Assembly: GCF_900129505.1 (NCBI RefSeq) | Contig: NZ_LT670818.1 | Span: 4,435,001-4,499,000, forward strand | DNA from: Bradyrhizobium erythrophlei | Lineage (GTDB): Bacteria; Pseudomonadota; Alphaproteobacteria; Rhizobiales; Xanthobacteraceae | Direction: 5' to 3' | Length of the DNA: 64,000 nt | Shown: in pieces, positions 16,646 through 25,415 of the stretch | Numbering within the stretch: position 1 is the stretch's first letter | Layout: every line of letters starts with the position of its first letter | Notes under the pieces: generated by a model | Database searches by the model: none | What the model was told of the DNA's origin: nothing | What the model saw: only the letters and a program-made list of their open reading frames with translations | Position numbers and translations under genes: made by a program

Positions 16646-16972
16646 TTATGACTCTTTGGACGTGACGGGATAGGCGCGGCCCATTTTGGCGCGGGCTTTT
16701 TGGGTTGTGAACATCCATGTGATGCATGCGGCGGCGGTGTTTCGTTGTTTCTCCCATGCGGCGATTTCGCTGATGAGGCGCTTGGGGTCGTCGATTCTGC
16801 GATCCAGGCATTGGCCGCGGAGCACGCCTATCTCGATCTCGACCATGTTGAGCCAGCTGGCATGCTTGGGGGTGTAGTGGAACTCCAGGCGACGCAGAAT
16901 TCGCCGGGCTTCGGCGGGCGCGAATGCCTCATAGAGGGCGCCGGCCGAGTGGGTCGACAGGTTGTCCAGGTG
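16646..16972 (-). mobile_element. IS630-family transposase, C-terminal remnant
   Basis: The frame carries the end of the DDE domain: DNLSTHSAGALYEAFAPAEARRILRRLEFHYTPKHASWLNMVEIEIGVLRGQCLDRRI, with the DNLSTH aspartate and the TPKHASWLNMVEIE glutamate blocks typical of IS630. The N-terminal two-thirds is absent; homology begins near 16972, and the upstream DNA is unrelated. No inverted repeats or flanking duplication were identified. It is inactive by itself. Confidence 0.75.
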
Positions 16973-17234
16973 TGCTGCTCCGCACAAAAATCTCCCGCTT
17001 GATGGGAGGCACAATTCTCGCGGTGGCCGGCAAATTAGGTGTCAGGCATGTTACAATCATGTGAATCAATTGTATTGCCTAAGCCCGGTGATGAGGAACG
17101 CTAAAGCGACGCCGCAGTCGCTGTTGGCGTCGGCCTGCGCCTGTTTGGCTGGGCCGCGCCCGGGCTTCTCCAGGTCGAACCGCAGGATGAACGTGCTCGA
17201 CCTCTCGACGAACTCGCTGGGTCTCCTGGCGTCG

Positions 17235-18074
17235 CTAGCGGTCGTCGAGGAAATGCAGCAGCGCCGCGTTGAACAGCGCCGGGTCCTGCAGGAAGGCGAA
17301 GTGGCTGGTATTGGGCAGGATCAGGAGACCGGCACCGGGGATGGTGGCTGCAATATATTCGGTGTGGGCGCGCTTGATCGCCTCGTCGTGGTCGCCGTCC
17401 ACGACCAGGACCGGCGCCCGGATCGACTGCAGTTGAGCGTCGGTCCAGTTCGGCTCGCTCTCCCACATCTTGGTGATCTGCGCGACGAAGGCGTCATAAT
17501 CCCCAGGCGTCGCGGAGAGCCTGGCATATTCGGTTCCCGCGCGCGCGATGAAGCGGGCGAAGGTCGGGTTCTTCTCGACGCCGTCCTGGACGCCCGACGT
17601 CACGGTGTTGGCGGCGAAGGCAAACACCTTGCCGACGCGGTCGGGATGGCGAATGGCGAGATCGAGGCCAAGTATGGCGCCGTCGCTCCAGCCGACCACA
17701 TCGGCCCTGGCGATGTGCAAGGTGTCCAGCAGCGCAATGACGTCGTCGGCCATGAGATCGTAGCCATAGGGACGCGCATCGCGGGTGCTGCGGCCGTGGC
17801 CGCGGCTGTCCACGACGATCACGGTGTGGTGCGGCGCGAGAGCTTTGACCTGATTGCCCCAATAATCCGAGTTCGAAAGCCCGCCATGCAGCAGGACGAC
17901 CGGCGAACCATGGCCAATGGTGGCGTAATAGAGGCTGATACCGTTCACTTTGGCGTGGCCGCGTTGTTCGCCCGAGACAGGCGCGGGGGTCGGCGGCAGC
18001 GTCTGCCACAGTGGTTCGCTCGCGGCGGCATGGAAAGGCAAAAGCAGCAACAAGGCCAGCAAGGCGCGACGCAT
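17235..18074 (-). CDS. Secreted alpha/beta-fold hydrolase
   Basis: The protein has 279 residues. A signal peptide (MRRALLALLLLLPFHAAASEP) is followed by an alpha/beta hydrolase: the HGGLSNSDYW oxyanion strand, VDSRGHGRST, the nucleophile elbow VGWSDGAIL, the acid VDGDHDEAI, and the catalytic His in LPNTSHFAFLQ. The closest general type is the non-heme haloperoxidase/esterase group, but the substrate cannot be read from sequence. It is exported, unlike most relatives. It is divergent from the aldose-epimerase-like gene at 18191. Confidence 0.85.
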   Translation of the reverse strand: MRRALLALLLLLPFHAAASEPLWQTLPPTPAPVSGEQRGHAKVNGISLYYATIGHGSPVVLLHGGLSNSDYWGNQVKALAPHHTVIVVDSRGHGRSTRDARPYGYDLMADDVIALLDTLHIARADVVGWSDGAILGLDLAIRHPDRVGKVFAFAANTVTSGVQDGVEKNPTFARFIARAGTEYARLSATPGDYDAFVAQITKMWESEPNWTDAQLQSIRAPVLVVDGDHDEAIKRAHTEYIAATIPGAGLLILPNTSHFAFLQDPALFNAALLHFLDDR

Positions 18075-18190
18075 GAACGACCCGGGTTTGGTGGCGGACG
18101 CAGCGATGCGTTAAATAGTTCGCCTTGCGCGGCGGTCAAGCTCCAGCCGGGAGCCCTCCGCCGCGATCCGGCTAGGTCTCAGGAATATCC

Positions 18191-19063
18191 ATGACCAAAG
18201 ACAGCTTCACGCTTCGCAATGACACGATGACGGCGACCATCGCGGAGGAAGGCGCCGAATTATGCTCCCTGAAAAACGCTGAAGGCCTTGAGCTGCTTTG
18301 GCAAGCCGGTGAGGCCTGGCCGCGCCATGCGCCGTTGCTGTTTCCGATCGTCGGGCGGCTGAAGAACGACGAATTGCGGCACGGGGGAAAGATTTATCCG
18401 ATGACGCAGCATGGCTTTGCCAGGGATCATCGGTTCGATTGGGCGCGGCGCGAGGCGACTTCCTGCACGCTGCTGCTGGTGGACGATGCCGCAACCCGCG
18501 CCCGCTATCCGTTCGCGTTCCGCCTGTCGGTTACCTACACGCTTGATGGTGCCGATCTGGAAATTGCCCTTGAGATCGCCAACACGGGCGACGAGATGCT
18601 GCCGGCCTCGATCGGCGCTCATCCGGCCTTCAACTGGCCATTGCTCCCGGGCTTGGCCAAGGAAGACTACGCGCTGGTGTTTTCGCGAGAAGAAGCCCTG
18701 CCGATCCGGCGGTTGAAGGACGGCCTGCTGCGGGCTGCGCTGGAGCCGACCCCTGTTCGCGGCAGCCGGCTCGCGCTGTCGGAGCGGCTGTTCGACGATG
18801 ACGCGATCGTTATGGACCGGCCGGCCAGCCATGCCGTCCGCTACGCGGCCCGGAGCGGTCCGCAGGTCGAGGTTTGCTGGGAAGGATTTCGCGAGCTCGG
18901 GATCTGGTCGAAGCCAAAGGGCGCGCCGTTTCTCTGCATCGAACCCTGGCACGGCTTTGCAAGTCCCGCGCATTTCGACGGCGAGTTCAAGGACAAGCCG
19001 GGCCTGATGCATATCGCTCGCGGTGACAGCCGGAGCCTGAAATATCGTATCCGAATTGGCTAG
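18191..19063 (+). CDS. Aldose 1-epimerase-family protein
   Basis: The protein has 290 residues. The galactose mutarotase fold is indicated by TATIAEEGAELCSLKNAEGLELLWQ, RHAPLLFPIVGRLKNDEL, MTQHGFARDHRF (catalytic His), SIGAHPAFNWPL (second His) and FLCIEPWHGFASP (catalytic Glu). It belongs to the LacX/YeaD-like branch with unspecified sugar substrate. It is cytoplasmic. It converges with the flavoprotein gene on the opposite strand, their stops lying 3 bases apart. Confidence 0.88.
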   Translation: MTKDSFTLRNDTMTATIAEEGAELCSLKNAEGLELLWQAGEAWPRHAPLLFPIVGRLKNDELRHGGKIYPMTQHGFARDHRFDWARREATSCTLLLVDDAATRARYPFAFRLSVTYTLDGADLEIALEIANTGDEMLPASIGAHPAFNWPLLPGLAKEDYALVFSREEALPIRRLKDGLLRAALEPTPVRGSRLALSERLFDDDAIVMDRPASHAVRYAARSGPQVEVCWEGFRELGIWSKPKGAPFLCIEPWHGFASPAHFDGEFKDKPGLMHIARGDSRSLKYRIRIG

Positions 19064-19066
19064 AAT

Positions 19067-20665
19067 TCAGGGATCAATCAGCACGCCCGGGTTCAGCATG
19101 CCCTGCGGATCGAGTTCCTTCTTGGCCGCGCGAAACGCGGCCGCGAACAGCTCCGGACGCTGGCGGTCGTACCACGGCCGGTGGTCGCGGCCGACGGCGT
19201 GATGATGGGTGATGGTGCCGCCGGCCTCGATCAGCGCGTCGCTCGCTGCGTTCTTGATCGCCTGCCATTGCTCCAGCAGCGCACCGTGGCGGCCCAGTGC
19301 GTGGAAGGAGAAATAAGGGGCAGGTCCGTCCGGGTAGATATGGGTGAAGCGGCAGGTGACCTCGCCCTTGACGCCGGTCGCTTCCAGAATCGCGCGCTCC
19401 GTCGCCGCCTTCACCTTGTCGTGGAAGCCTTCGAACCGGTCCCAGGTGATGGCGGTCTCAAAGGTGTCGTTGATGAGGCCGGCCGGGGTCAGGAACTCGC
19501 GCGCATAGGGCATGCGGATGAAGGCATTGCGCCAGATGCCGGCCGCGCCTTCGAGATGCGCGTCGCCGGCCTTGGCCAATTCGGGCGTGCCGCCATGGTC
19601 GGCGCAGCATTCGAGCGCGCGCACCATCCGCTCGTCCATCGGATGATCGCCGGATTCAAAGCCGAGCACCATGATGGCGACGCTGCCGTCGGCCGCACCG
19701 GTGTTGAAGGCCTCCTGCGGATCGAGGATGCGGCAGTTCGACGGATAGAGGCCGGCTTGCGCGATGGCGCGCACCGCACGGGCGGCGGCGAAGAAGTTCG
19801 GAAAACGCACCGATGCGCCGGCGCGGAATTTCGGCCGCGGCTGCAGTCGCATCCAGGCGCGCGAGATCACCCCGAGGGTTCCCTCCGATCCGATTAACAA
19901 CCGGTCGGGGCTGGGCCCGGCACCTGATCCCGGCAGGCGGCGGGTTTCCAGAATGCCGCGCGGGGTCACCACGCGCAGGCTTTCGACGAAATCATCGATA
20001 TGGGTATAGAGGCTGGCGAAATGGCCGCCCGACCGCGTCGCGATCCAGCCGCCCAGCGTCGAATATTCAAAACTCTGCGGAAAGTGCCGCAAAGTGACCC
20101 CATGCGGCTTGAGCTGGTTTTCCAGCGACGGACCAAAGGCGCCGCCTTCGATCAGCGCGGCGCGCGAGGCCTGGTCCACTTCGACCACCTTGCCGAGGTT
20201 GCGCAGATCGAGCGTGACGGCGGCCTTGTAGCGGACGCCGTCGGCGCGCGGCTCGACACCGCCGCAGACGCTGGAACCGCCGCCGAACGGCGTCAGCGAG
20301 GCGCTCGCGCCGCCGGCCCAGTCTATCACGGCGGCGATGTCGGCTTCGTCGCGGGGATAGGCGACGACGTCGGGCGCGCAATCATAGTCGCCGAGCAGGG
20401 CGCGCACATAATCCGGGTACGATTTGCCGTAGGCATGCGCGGCGCGGTCGTAACGGTCGGTGGTGCAGAAAGCGGCCAACGAGGAGGGCGGGGTTATGCG
20501 CGGCGCGCGCAAAGCGAGATCCTCCAGCCGCGGCACGGCAATCGTTTCGAACCTGTCGCGGGAGAATTTCGCCCGGTAGCGGCCGAGCACGAAGGCCTGC
20601 TCGGCCTCGGTCATGCCCTCGCCCTCGCGGCCCCAGCCGTAATGCTTGAGCCTTGCGCCGGTCAT
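19067..20665 (-). CDS. FAD-binding oxidase, alkyldihydroxyacetonephosphate synthase-like
   Basis: The protein has 532 residues from the ATG at 20665, preceded by ACAGGAGGCGACC, an excellent ribosome binding site. A VAO-type FAD domain is shown by VVAYPRDEADIAAVIDWAGG, TPFGGGSSVCGGVE and EGGAFGPSLENQLKPHGVTLRHFPQSFEYSTLGGWIATRSGGHFASLY. The C-terminal part has the THHHAVGRDHRPWYDRQRP segment corresponding to the His-rich active site of AGPS. Eukaryotic AGPS makes ether lipids; in bacteria the group is often annotated as FAD-linked oxidase with unknown substrate. It is divergent from the HtrA-like gene. Confidence 0.88.
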   Translation of the reverse strand: MTGARLKHYGWGREGEGMTEAEQAFVLGRYRAKFSRDRFETIAVPRLEDLALRAPRITPPSSLAAFCTTDRYDRAAHAYGKSYPDYVRALLGDYDCAPDVVAYPRDEADIAAVIDWAGGASASLTPFGGGSSVCGGVEPRADGVRYKAAVTLDLRNLGKVVEVDQASRAALIEGGAFGPSLENQLKPHGVTLRHFPQSFEYSTLGGWIATRSGGHFASLYTHIDDFVESLRVVTPRGILETRRLPGSGAGPSPDRLLIGSEGTLGVISRAWMRLQPRPKFRAGASVRFPNFFAAARAVRAIAQAGLYPSNCRILDPQEAFNTGAADGSVAIMVLGFESGDHPMDERMVRALECCADHGGTPELAKAGDAHLEGAAGIWRNAFIRMPYAREFLTPAGLINDTFETAITWDRFEGFHDKVKAATERAILEATGVKGEVTCRFTHIYPDGPAPYFSFHALGRHGALLEQWQAIKNAASDALIEAGGTITHHHAVGRDHRPWYDRQRPELFAAAFRAAKKELDPQGMLNPGVLIDP

Positions 20666-20807
20666 GGTCGCCTCCTGTCGTTTCCGCCCGGAATTTTCTG
20701 CTTTCGGAGCAGTCTCTCGCGGTCCGCCGCGCCCGGCAAGCCCCGCCGACGGTACTTGCGAGGGCAGGGTGGGACCACCATGTGTTTTGTCCCCTGAGGA
20801 ATTACCC

Positions 20808-21845
20808 ATGCTGGATCTTACCCGCGATTCATTCGACGAGAGCCACCCATCGCAAGCCGCCCAGCCGGCGGCCGCCGACGATCAGGCCTTGCTCGATGCC
20901 TATTCCAATGCCGTGATCGGCGTGACCGAACGCGTCGGACCCGCCGTGGTCCGCGTTGAAACCGGCGCCAAAGCGCCGAACGCGCGCGAGCGCGGCGGCC
21001 TCGGTTCGGGTATCGTCATCTCTCCGGACGGGCTCGTGCTCACCAACAGCCACGTGGTCGGATCGTCGAAAGAGATCAGGCTGCGCGACATCGAGGGCAT
21101 CGTCACCGACGCGCGCGTGCTCGGTGTCGATGCCGACACCGATCTGGCGCTGTTGCGCGCCGACGGCGTGCGGGATCTGCCCTACGCCTCGCTCGGCGAT
21201 TCCAAGACGTTGCGGCGCGGCCAGCTCGTGGTCGCGATTGGCAATCCGCTCGGCTTTGAATCGACCGTCACGGCGGGCGTGGTGTCGGCGCTCGGCCGCT
21301 CGATCCGCTCGGTGAGCGGCCGGACCATCGAGGACGTCATTCAGACCGACGCTGCGCTCAATCCCGGCAATTCCGGCGGCCCGCTGGTGGCGTCATCCGG
21401 CAAGGTGATCGGCATCAACACGGCGATCATCAACGGCGCGCAGGGCATCTGTTTCGCGGTTGCCAGCAACACCGCGCAGTTCGTGCTGTCGGAAATCATT
21501 CGCCACGGCTATGTCAGGCGTGCCTATATCGGCGTGTCCGGCCAGACCGCGCCGGTGCCGCGACGGCACGCGGTGGTCGCCGGCGTCGACAACAAGATGG
21601 GCGCGCTGCTGGCGCAGATCGAGCCGGACGGCCCGGCGGCAAAGGCGGGCCTGTCGCCCGGCGACGTCGTGGTCCGGCTGGACGGCGTCGTCGTCAACGG
21701 CGTCGACGATCTGATCCGCGTCCTCGATCGCGATCGGATCGGGCGGACGCTTGAGATGGATGTGCTGCGCATGGGGCGCCTGCGCGGCATCGACGTTCAT
21801 CCAATCGAACGCAAGCCGGTGGCTCGTCAGGGATCAGCCCGCTAG
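20808..21845 (+). CDS. HtrA/DegP-like trypsin-type serine protease with one PDZ domain
   Basis: The protein has 345 residues from the ATG at 20808 after CTGAGGAATTACCC. The catalytic triad is visible: His82 in VLTNSHVVG, Asp112 in ADTDLALL and Ser189 in NPGNSGGPLV. A C-terminal PDZ domain (about 260-340) has GALLAQIEPDGPAAKAGLSPGDVVVRLDGVVV. No signal peptide or transmembrane segment is evident, which is unusual for HtrA proteins and suggests a cytoplasmic location or a different export route. It probably has a quality-control role; its partner is unknown. Confidence 0.9.
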   Translation: MLDLTRDSFDESHPSQAAQPAAADDQALLDAYSNAVIGVTERVGPAVVRVETGAKAPNARERGGLGSGIVISPDGLVLTNSHVVGSSKEIRLRDIEGIVTDARVLGVDADTDLALLRADGVRDLPYASLGDSKTLRRGQLVVAIGNPLGFESTVTAGVVSALGRSIRSVSGRTIEDVIQTDAALNPGNSGGPLVASSGKVIGINTAIINGAQGICFAVASNTAQFVLSEIIRHGYVRRAYIGVSGQTAPVPRRHAVVAGVDNKMGALLAQIEPDGPAAKAGLSPGDVVVRLDGVVVNGVDDLIRVLDRDRIGRTLEMDVLRMGRLRGIDVHPIERKPVARQGSAR

Positions 21846-22251
21846 CGCCGCCGGGGCGCGTCTGCCGGTGCCCACGGTCCCGGCGGTCTGCCCTGCCGAC
21901 CCGCCGTCTTGACATTTTCGAGACCAGCTTCGGTTTTTGCCGTCGGCCGGCAATGCCCGATGTCAGGGATTGCGCCGGCCGGGTAAATGGCTGACCGCCG
22001 GTCGGCGCAGCGATGGCCAAGAAGTGCCTGCGGCACAGCGTTTGCTTGCGTTGGAGCTGGTCGGGCCGCTGCCATGAATCGGACGACCGCCCAGGTTCGC
22101 AGCGAACTTGGCCGCTAACGGCGATCGGCTCCCACCTACTTTAGTTGCGCTAACGCGAATGCGATGCGGTTTCGCTTGCCGAGCCTGCCTGCGCAGCTAA
22201 AATGCCGGCAAGGCTGAATAATGGTCAAGAATAACAATGGAGAGAAACGAT
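21846..22251. other. Intergenic region upstream of the Liv-type operon
   Basis: No gene is seen. A GC-rich imperfect inverted repeat (CGGCCGGCAAT near 21943 and ATTGCGCCGGCCG near 21972) may fold after the protease gene. The promoter of the transporter operon must lie in the last 150 bases, but no clear -35/-10 pair or operator is recognised. Confidence 0.4.
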
Positions 22252-23511
22252 ATGAAAAAGACATCCCCGTCGCCCGTATTTTGGTCATTGCGAGGACTTC
22301 TCGGCGGAACCGCGCTCGGCCTGTTGGCGATGGCGTCCGGCCAGGCCCTGGCGGCGGATCCCATCAAGATCGGTGTCATCGCCGAAGCCCAGGCCATCGC
22401 CGGCGCCTCAATTCCGCAGGCGGCGCAGATGGCCGCCGATGAAATCAACGCCAAGGGCGGCGTCGACGGCCGCAAGATCGAAATCATCACCTACGACAAC
22501 CATTCCTCATCGGCCGATTCCGTTCGCGCCTTCCAGCGTGCGGTGAACGAGGACAAGGTCAATATCGTGATCGCCAGCTACATCAGCGAAGTCGTGCTGG
22601 CGCTGGAGCCTTGGGCGTCGCGGCTGAAGACGCCGTTCATCACGCCGGGTGCGGCGTCAAACGAGATCAGCAAGAGTGTTCATTCCGATTACGAGAAGAA
22701 CAAATACACCTTCCACGGCTACCTGACCTCGGCCGCGCTCGCGCTGTCGGTCTGCGACGCCGCCAAGGAATTGCTGGTCGACGAAAAGCACATGAAGACC
22801 GCCGTCATCATGAGCGAGGACGCAGCCTGGACCAAGCCGCTCGACGTCGGCTACGAGGAATGCCTGCCCAAGATCGGGCTGAAGGTGCTCGACCACATCC
22901 GGTTCTCACCCGACACCACCGACTTCACGCCGATCTTCAACAAGATCGAAGGTGCGAAGCCCGACGTGATCATCACCGGCATTTCGCATGTCGGTGTGCA
23001 GCCGACGGTGCAGTGGAAGAACCAGCAGGTTCCGATCCCGATGCTCGGCATCAGCTCGCAGGCCACCAACTCGACCTTCGGCAAGGACACCAACGACGCT
23101 TCCGAAGGTGTACTCTATCAGGGCGTTTCGGGTCCGGATGTTCCTGTGACGCCGAAGAGTCTTCCGTTCACGCAAGGGTTCAAGGCGAAGTTCGGCAACT
23201 TCCCGTCCTATGCCGGCTACACTTCGTATGACGAAGTCTACTACATCGCCGATGCCGTGAAGCGCGCCGGCTCGACCGACGCCGACAAGCTGGTCGAGGC
23301 GCTGGAGAAGACCGACTGGGAAGGCACCATCGGCCGCATTCAGTTCTACGGCAAGGACGATCCGTTCACCCATTCGATCAAGTACGGCAAGGGCCTGATC
23401 ACGGGCCTGATGCTGCAGTGGCAGGATGGCAAGCAGGTCGCGGTCTGGCCGAAGGAAGTCGCCAAGAGCACGCTGAAGTTCCCGAGCTTCATCAAGGTTA
23501 CGTCGAACTGA
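22252..23511 (+). CDS. Branched-chain amino acid-type ABC transporter substrate-binding protein
   Basis: The protein has 419 residues. The start at 22252 is favoured by GGAGAGAAACGAT just before it. The signal peptide (GLLAMASGQALAAD) is followed by a LivJ-type periplasmic binding fold: IKIGVIAEAQAIAGASIPQAAQMAADEINAKGGVDGRKIEIITYDNHSSSADSVRAFQRAV and later GYTSYDEVYYIADAVKRAGSTDADKLVEAL. The ligand is unknown; the family binds amino acids, amides, urea and aromatic acids. It is the first gene of a transporter operon ending in a cyclase-family hydrolase, whose substrate may be the imported compound. Confidence 0.9.
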   Translation: MKKTSPSPVFWSLRGLLGGTALGLLAMASGQALAADPIKIGVIAEAQAIAGASIPQAAQMAADEINAKGGVDGRKIEIITYDNHSSSADSVRAFQRAVNEDKVNIVIASYISEVVLALEPWASRLKTPFITPGAASNEISKSVHSDYEKNKYTFHGYLTSAALALSVCDAAKELLVDEKHMKTAVIMSEDAAWTKPLDVGYEECLPKIGLKVLDHIRFSPDTTDFTPIFNKIEGAKPDVIITGISHVGVQPTVQWKNQQVPIPMLGISSQATNSTFGKDTNDASEGVLYQGVSGPDVPVTPKSLPFTQGFKAKFGNFPSYAGYTSYDEVYYIADAVKRAGSTDADKLVEALEKTDWEGTIGRIQFYGKDDPFTHSIKYGKGLITGLMLQWQDGKQVAVWPKEVAKSTLKFPSFIKVTSN

Positions 23512-23524
23512 ACCTCGAATGATC

Positions 23525-23553
23525 ATGCTCCCGGAGACGCGCCCCGGGAGCAT
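23525..23553 (+). terminator. Stem-loop between the binding-protein gene and the permease genes
   Basis: ATGCTCCCGG (23525-23534) pairs perfectly with CCGGGAGCAT (23544-23553), with a 9-base loop and a short T-containing tail (ATTCGCTTTTG). Such a hairpin directly after the binding-protein gene commonly attenuates or stabilises its mRNA so that it exceeds the permease messages. Confidence 0.65.
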
Positions 23554-23610
23554 ATTCGCTTTTGCAATTTTCTAAGGAGTGAGGCAGCGGTGCTGCCGCG
23601 GCCAATATAG

Positions 23611-24486
23611 ATGCTTGCTTTTCAGATCCTGATCGATGGCTTTGCCATCAGCGCGTTGTATGCCCTCGGGGCTACCGGCTTCACCCTGATCTTCGGCGTT
23701 TCCGGCGTGCTCAACCTCTCGCATGGCGCCATCATGGTGCTGGCGGCGGTGGCGGCATGGGCTGCAGCCTCCACGCTGCATTTGAACACCTATGCCGGCG
23801 CGCTGGTCGGCGTTGCGGTTGCGCTGGTGGCGGCGTTCGCCACCTATTTCGCGGTGGTGCAGCCGATCCAGAAATCGCGGCGAATTCCCAACGAGGAAAA
23901 GGAAATCTTCGTCCTCACCGGCACCTTGCTGTGGGGGATCATGATCCAGGAGCTGATCGCCTATTTCTTCACCAACAATGCCAAGACGGTATTGCCGATC
24001 GTCGAGGGCGTCGTCGACATCTTCGGCGTCCGCACTCCGAAAAACGAAATCTTCACCGCATTGGTCTGCTGCCTCGTAATCGGGCTGCTCTGGCTGATGG
24101 TGAACCGCACCCGCACCGGCAAGGCGGTGCTGGCGGCGTCGATGAACCCGCGGGGTGTCACGCTGCTCGGACTGGAGCTCACCAGCATCTATATCGTGGT
24201 CTGGGCGATCTACGGCATTCTCGCCGGCATCGCCGGCGTGCTGCTCGGCATGTTCTTAGGGGTCAGCTCCTATAGCGTCGGTCCCCTGACCGCGAGCGCA
24301 TTCTCGATCGTCGTGCTGGGTGGCCTCGGCAGCGTATCCGGCTCGCTGATCGCGGCCTTCGTTGTCGGTTACCTCGAGACGCTGACCGCCTATCTGGTCT
24401 CGCCGGCCTACCGCACCATTCCGGCGCTGCTGCTGCTGGTCATCGTGATGTATATCCGGCCGCAAGGCCTGCTCGGGAGGCGATGA
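23611..24486 (+). CDS. Liv-type ABC transporter permease (LivH-like)
   Basis: The protein has 291 residues and is hydrophobic with about 8 helices. MLAFQILIDGFAISALYALGATGFTLIFGVSGVLNLSHGAIMVLAAVAAW is the canonical LivH start with the FGVSGVLNLSHG motif, and VLAASMNPRGVTLLGLELTSIY corresponds to the coupling helix. It pairs with the next gene, which it overlaps by 4 bases (ATGA), to form the membrane channel. Confidence 0.9.
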   Translation: MLAFQILIDGFAISALYALGATGFTLIFGVSGVLNLSHGAIMVLAAVAAWAAASTLHLNTYAGALVGVAVALVAAFATYFAVVQPIQKSRRIPNEEKEIFVLTGTLLWGIMIQELIAYFFTNNAKTVLPIVEGVVDIFGVRTPKNEIFTALVCCLVIGLLWLMVNRTRTGKAVLAASMNPRGVTLLGLELTSIYIVVWAIYGILAGIAGVLLGMFLGVSSYSVGPLTASAFSIVVLGGLGSVSGSLIAAFVVGYLETLTAYLVSPAYRTIPALLLLVIVMYIRPQGLLGRR

Positions 24487-25415
24487 GCATGGCCCGTTTC
24501 TTCACATCGCGGCTGTTCTTGATATCTCTGGTCGTGGTCGTCGTCGCCGCGACGTTGCCGCTCTACGTCTCCGGCTACATTCTAGGCCTGCTCACGGTCG
24601 CCTATTATTTCGGCGTGTTCGCGATGGCCTGGGACCTGCTGTTCGGGTTCGCGGGCGAGGTGAATTTCGGACCAACCTTCCTGATCGGGGTCGGCGCCTA
24701 CACCGCCGGCATCCTCAACAACCAGTATGGCTGGTCGGTGTACCTCTGCATCGTGCTCGGCGCGATGGCCTCGGTGCTGGCCGGCTTCGTGCTGGCGCTG
24801 CCGGCCTTGCGGGTCCGCGGGCCCTATTTCGGGCTGACGACGCTGGTCGCCGTGCTGATGCTGCAGAATTTCATCGTCGTATTCGCCGATCTCACCGGCG
24901 GTGAAATCGGCCTCACCATCCCGGACGTGATCACCATCAATGCCGGCGCCAATTACTGGATCGCGCTCGGCTTCATGACCATCAGCGCCATCATCCTGTA
25001 TGGGCTCTCGCAGTCGCCGGTCGGCCTGGTGCTGCAGGCGAGCGGACAGGATCCGGTGCAGGCCGGCGCGCTCGGCTTCAACATCGTCAAGCACAAGCTC
25101 GCCGCCTTCGTGGTCAGCGCGTTCTTCTCGGGGCTCTCGGGCGCGCTGCTGGTATTTTACTTCGGCACCGCCTCGGTCGGCACCGTCGTCGACGTCGCCG
25201 TCGGCGTCAACGTCATCGTGGCCGCGGTGCTCGGCGGCCGCCGCACCGTGCTCGGGGCGGCACTGGGCGCGATCTTCCTGATCGTCGCCGGCGAATTCCT
25301 GCGCCCGACGGGAGAACTCGCCACCTTCATCGTCTCGGCAGTTGCACTGTTAGTCGTTCTGTTCTTCCCCGGTGGTTTCCTCGGGGCGGCCCTGTCGCGC
25401 GAGGCCCGCTCGTGA
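24483..25415 (+). CDS. Liv-type ABC transporter permease (LivM-like)
   Basis: The protein has 310 residues with about 8-9 transmembrane helices. YYFGVFAMAWDLLFGFAGEVNFGPTFLIGVGAYTAGIL is the LivM motif with FGFAGEVNFG. It is translationally coupled to the permease upstream (ATGA) and overlaps the start of the ATPase gene downstream. An alternative ATG lies 6 bases later, but overlap with the stop favours the first. It forms a heterodimer with the LivH-like protein in the inner membrane. Confidence 0.9.
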   Translation: MSMARFFTSRLFLISLVVVVVAATLPLYVSGYILGLLTVAYYFGVFAMAWDLLFGFAGEVNFGPTFLIGVGAYTAGILNNQYGWSVYLCIVLGAMASVLAGFVLALPALRVRGPYFGLTTLVAVLMLQNFIVVFADLTGGEIGLTIPDVITINAGANYWIALGFMTISAIILYGLSQSPVGLVLQASGQDPVQAGALGFNIVKHKLAAFVVSAFFSGLSGALLVFYFGTASVGTVVDVAVGVNVIVAAVLGGRRTVLGAALGAIFLIVAGEFLRPTGELATFIVSAVALLVVLFFPGGFLGAALSREARS

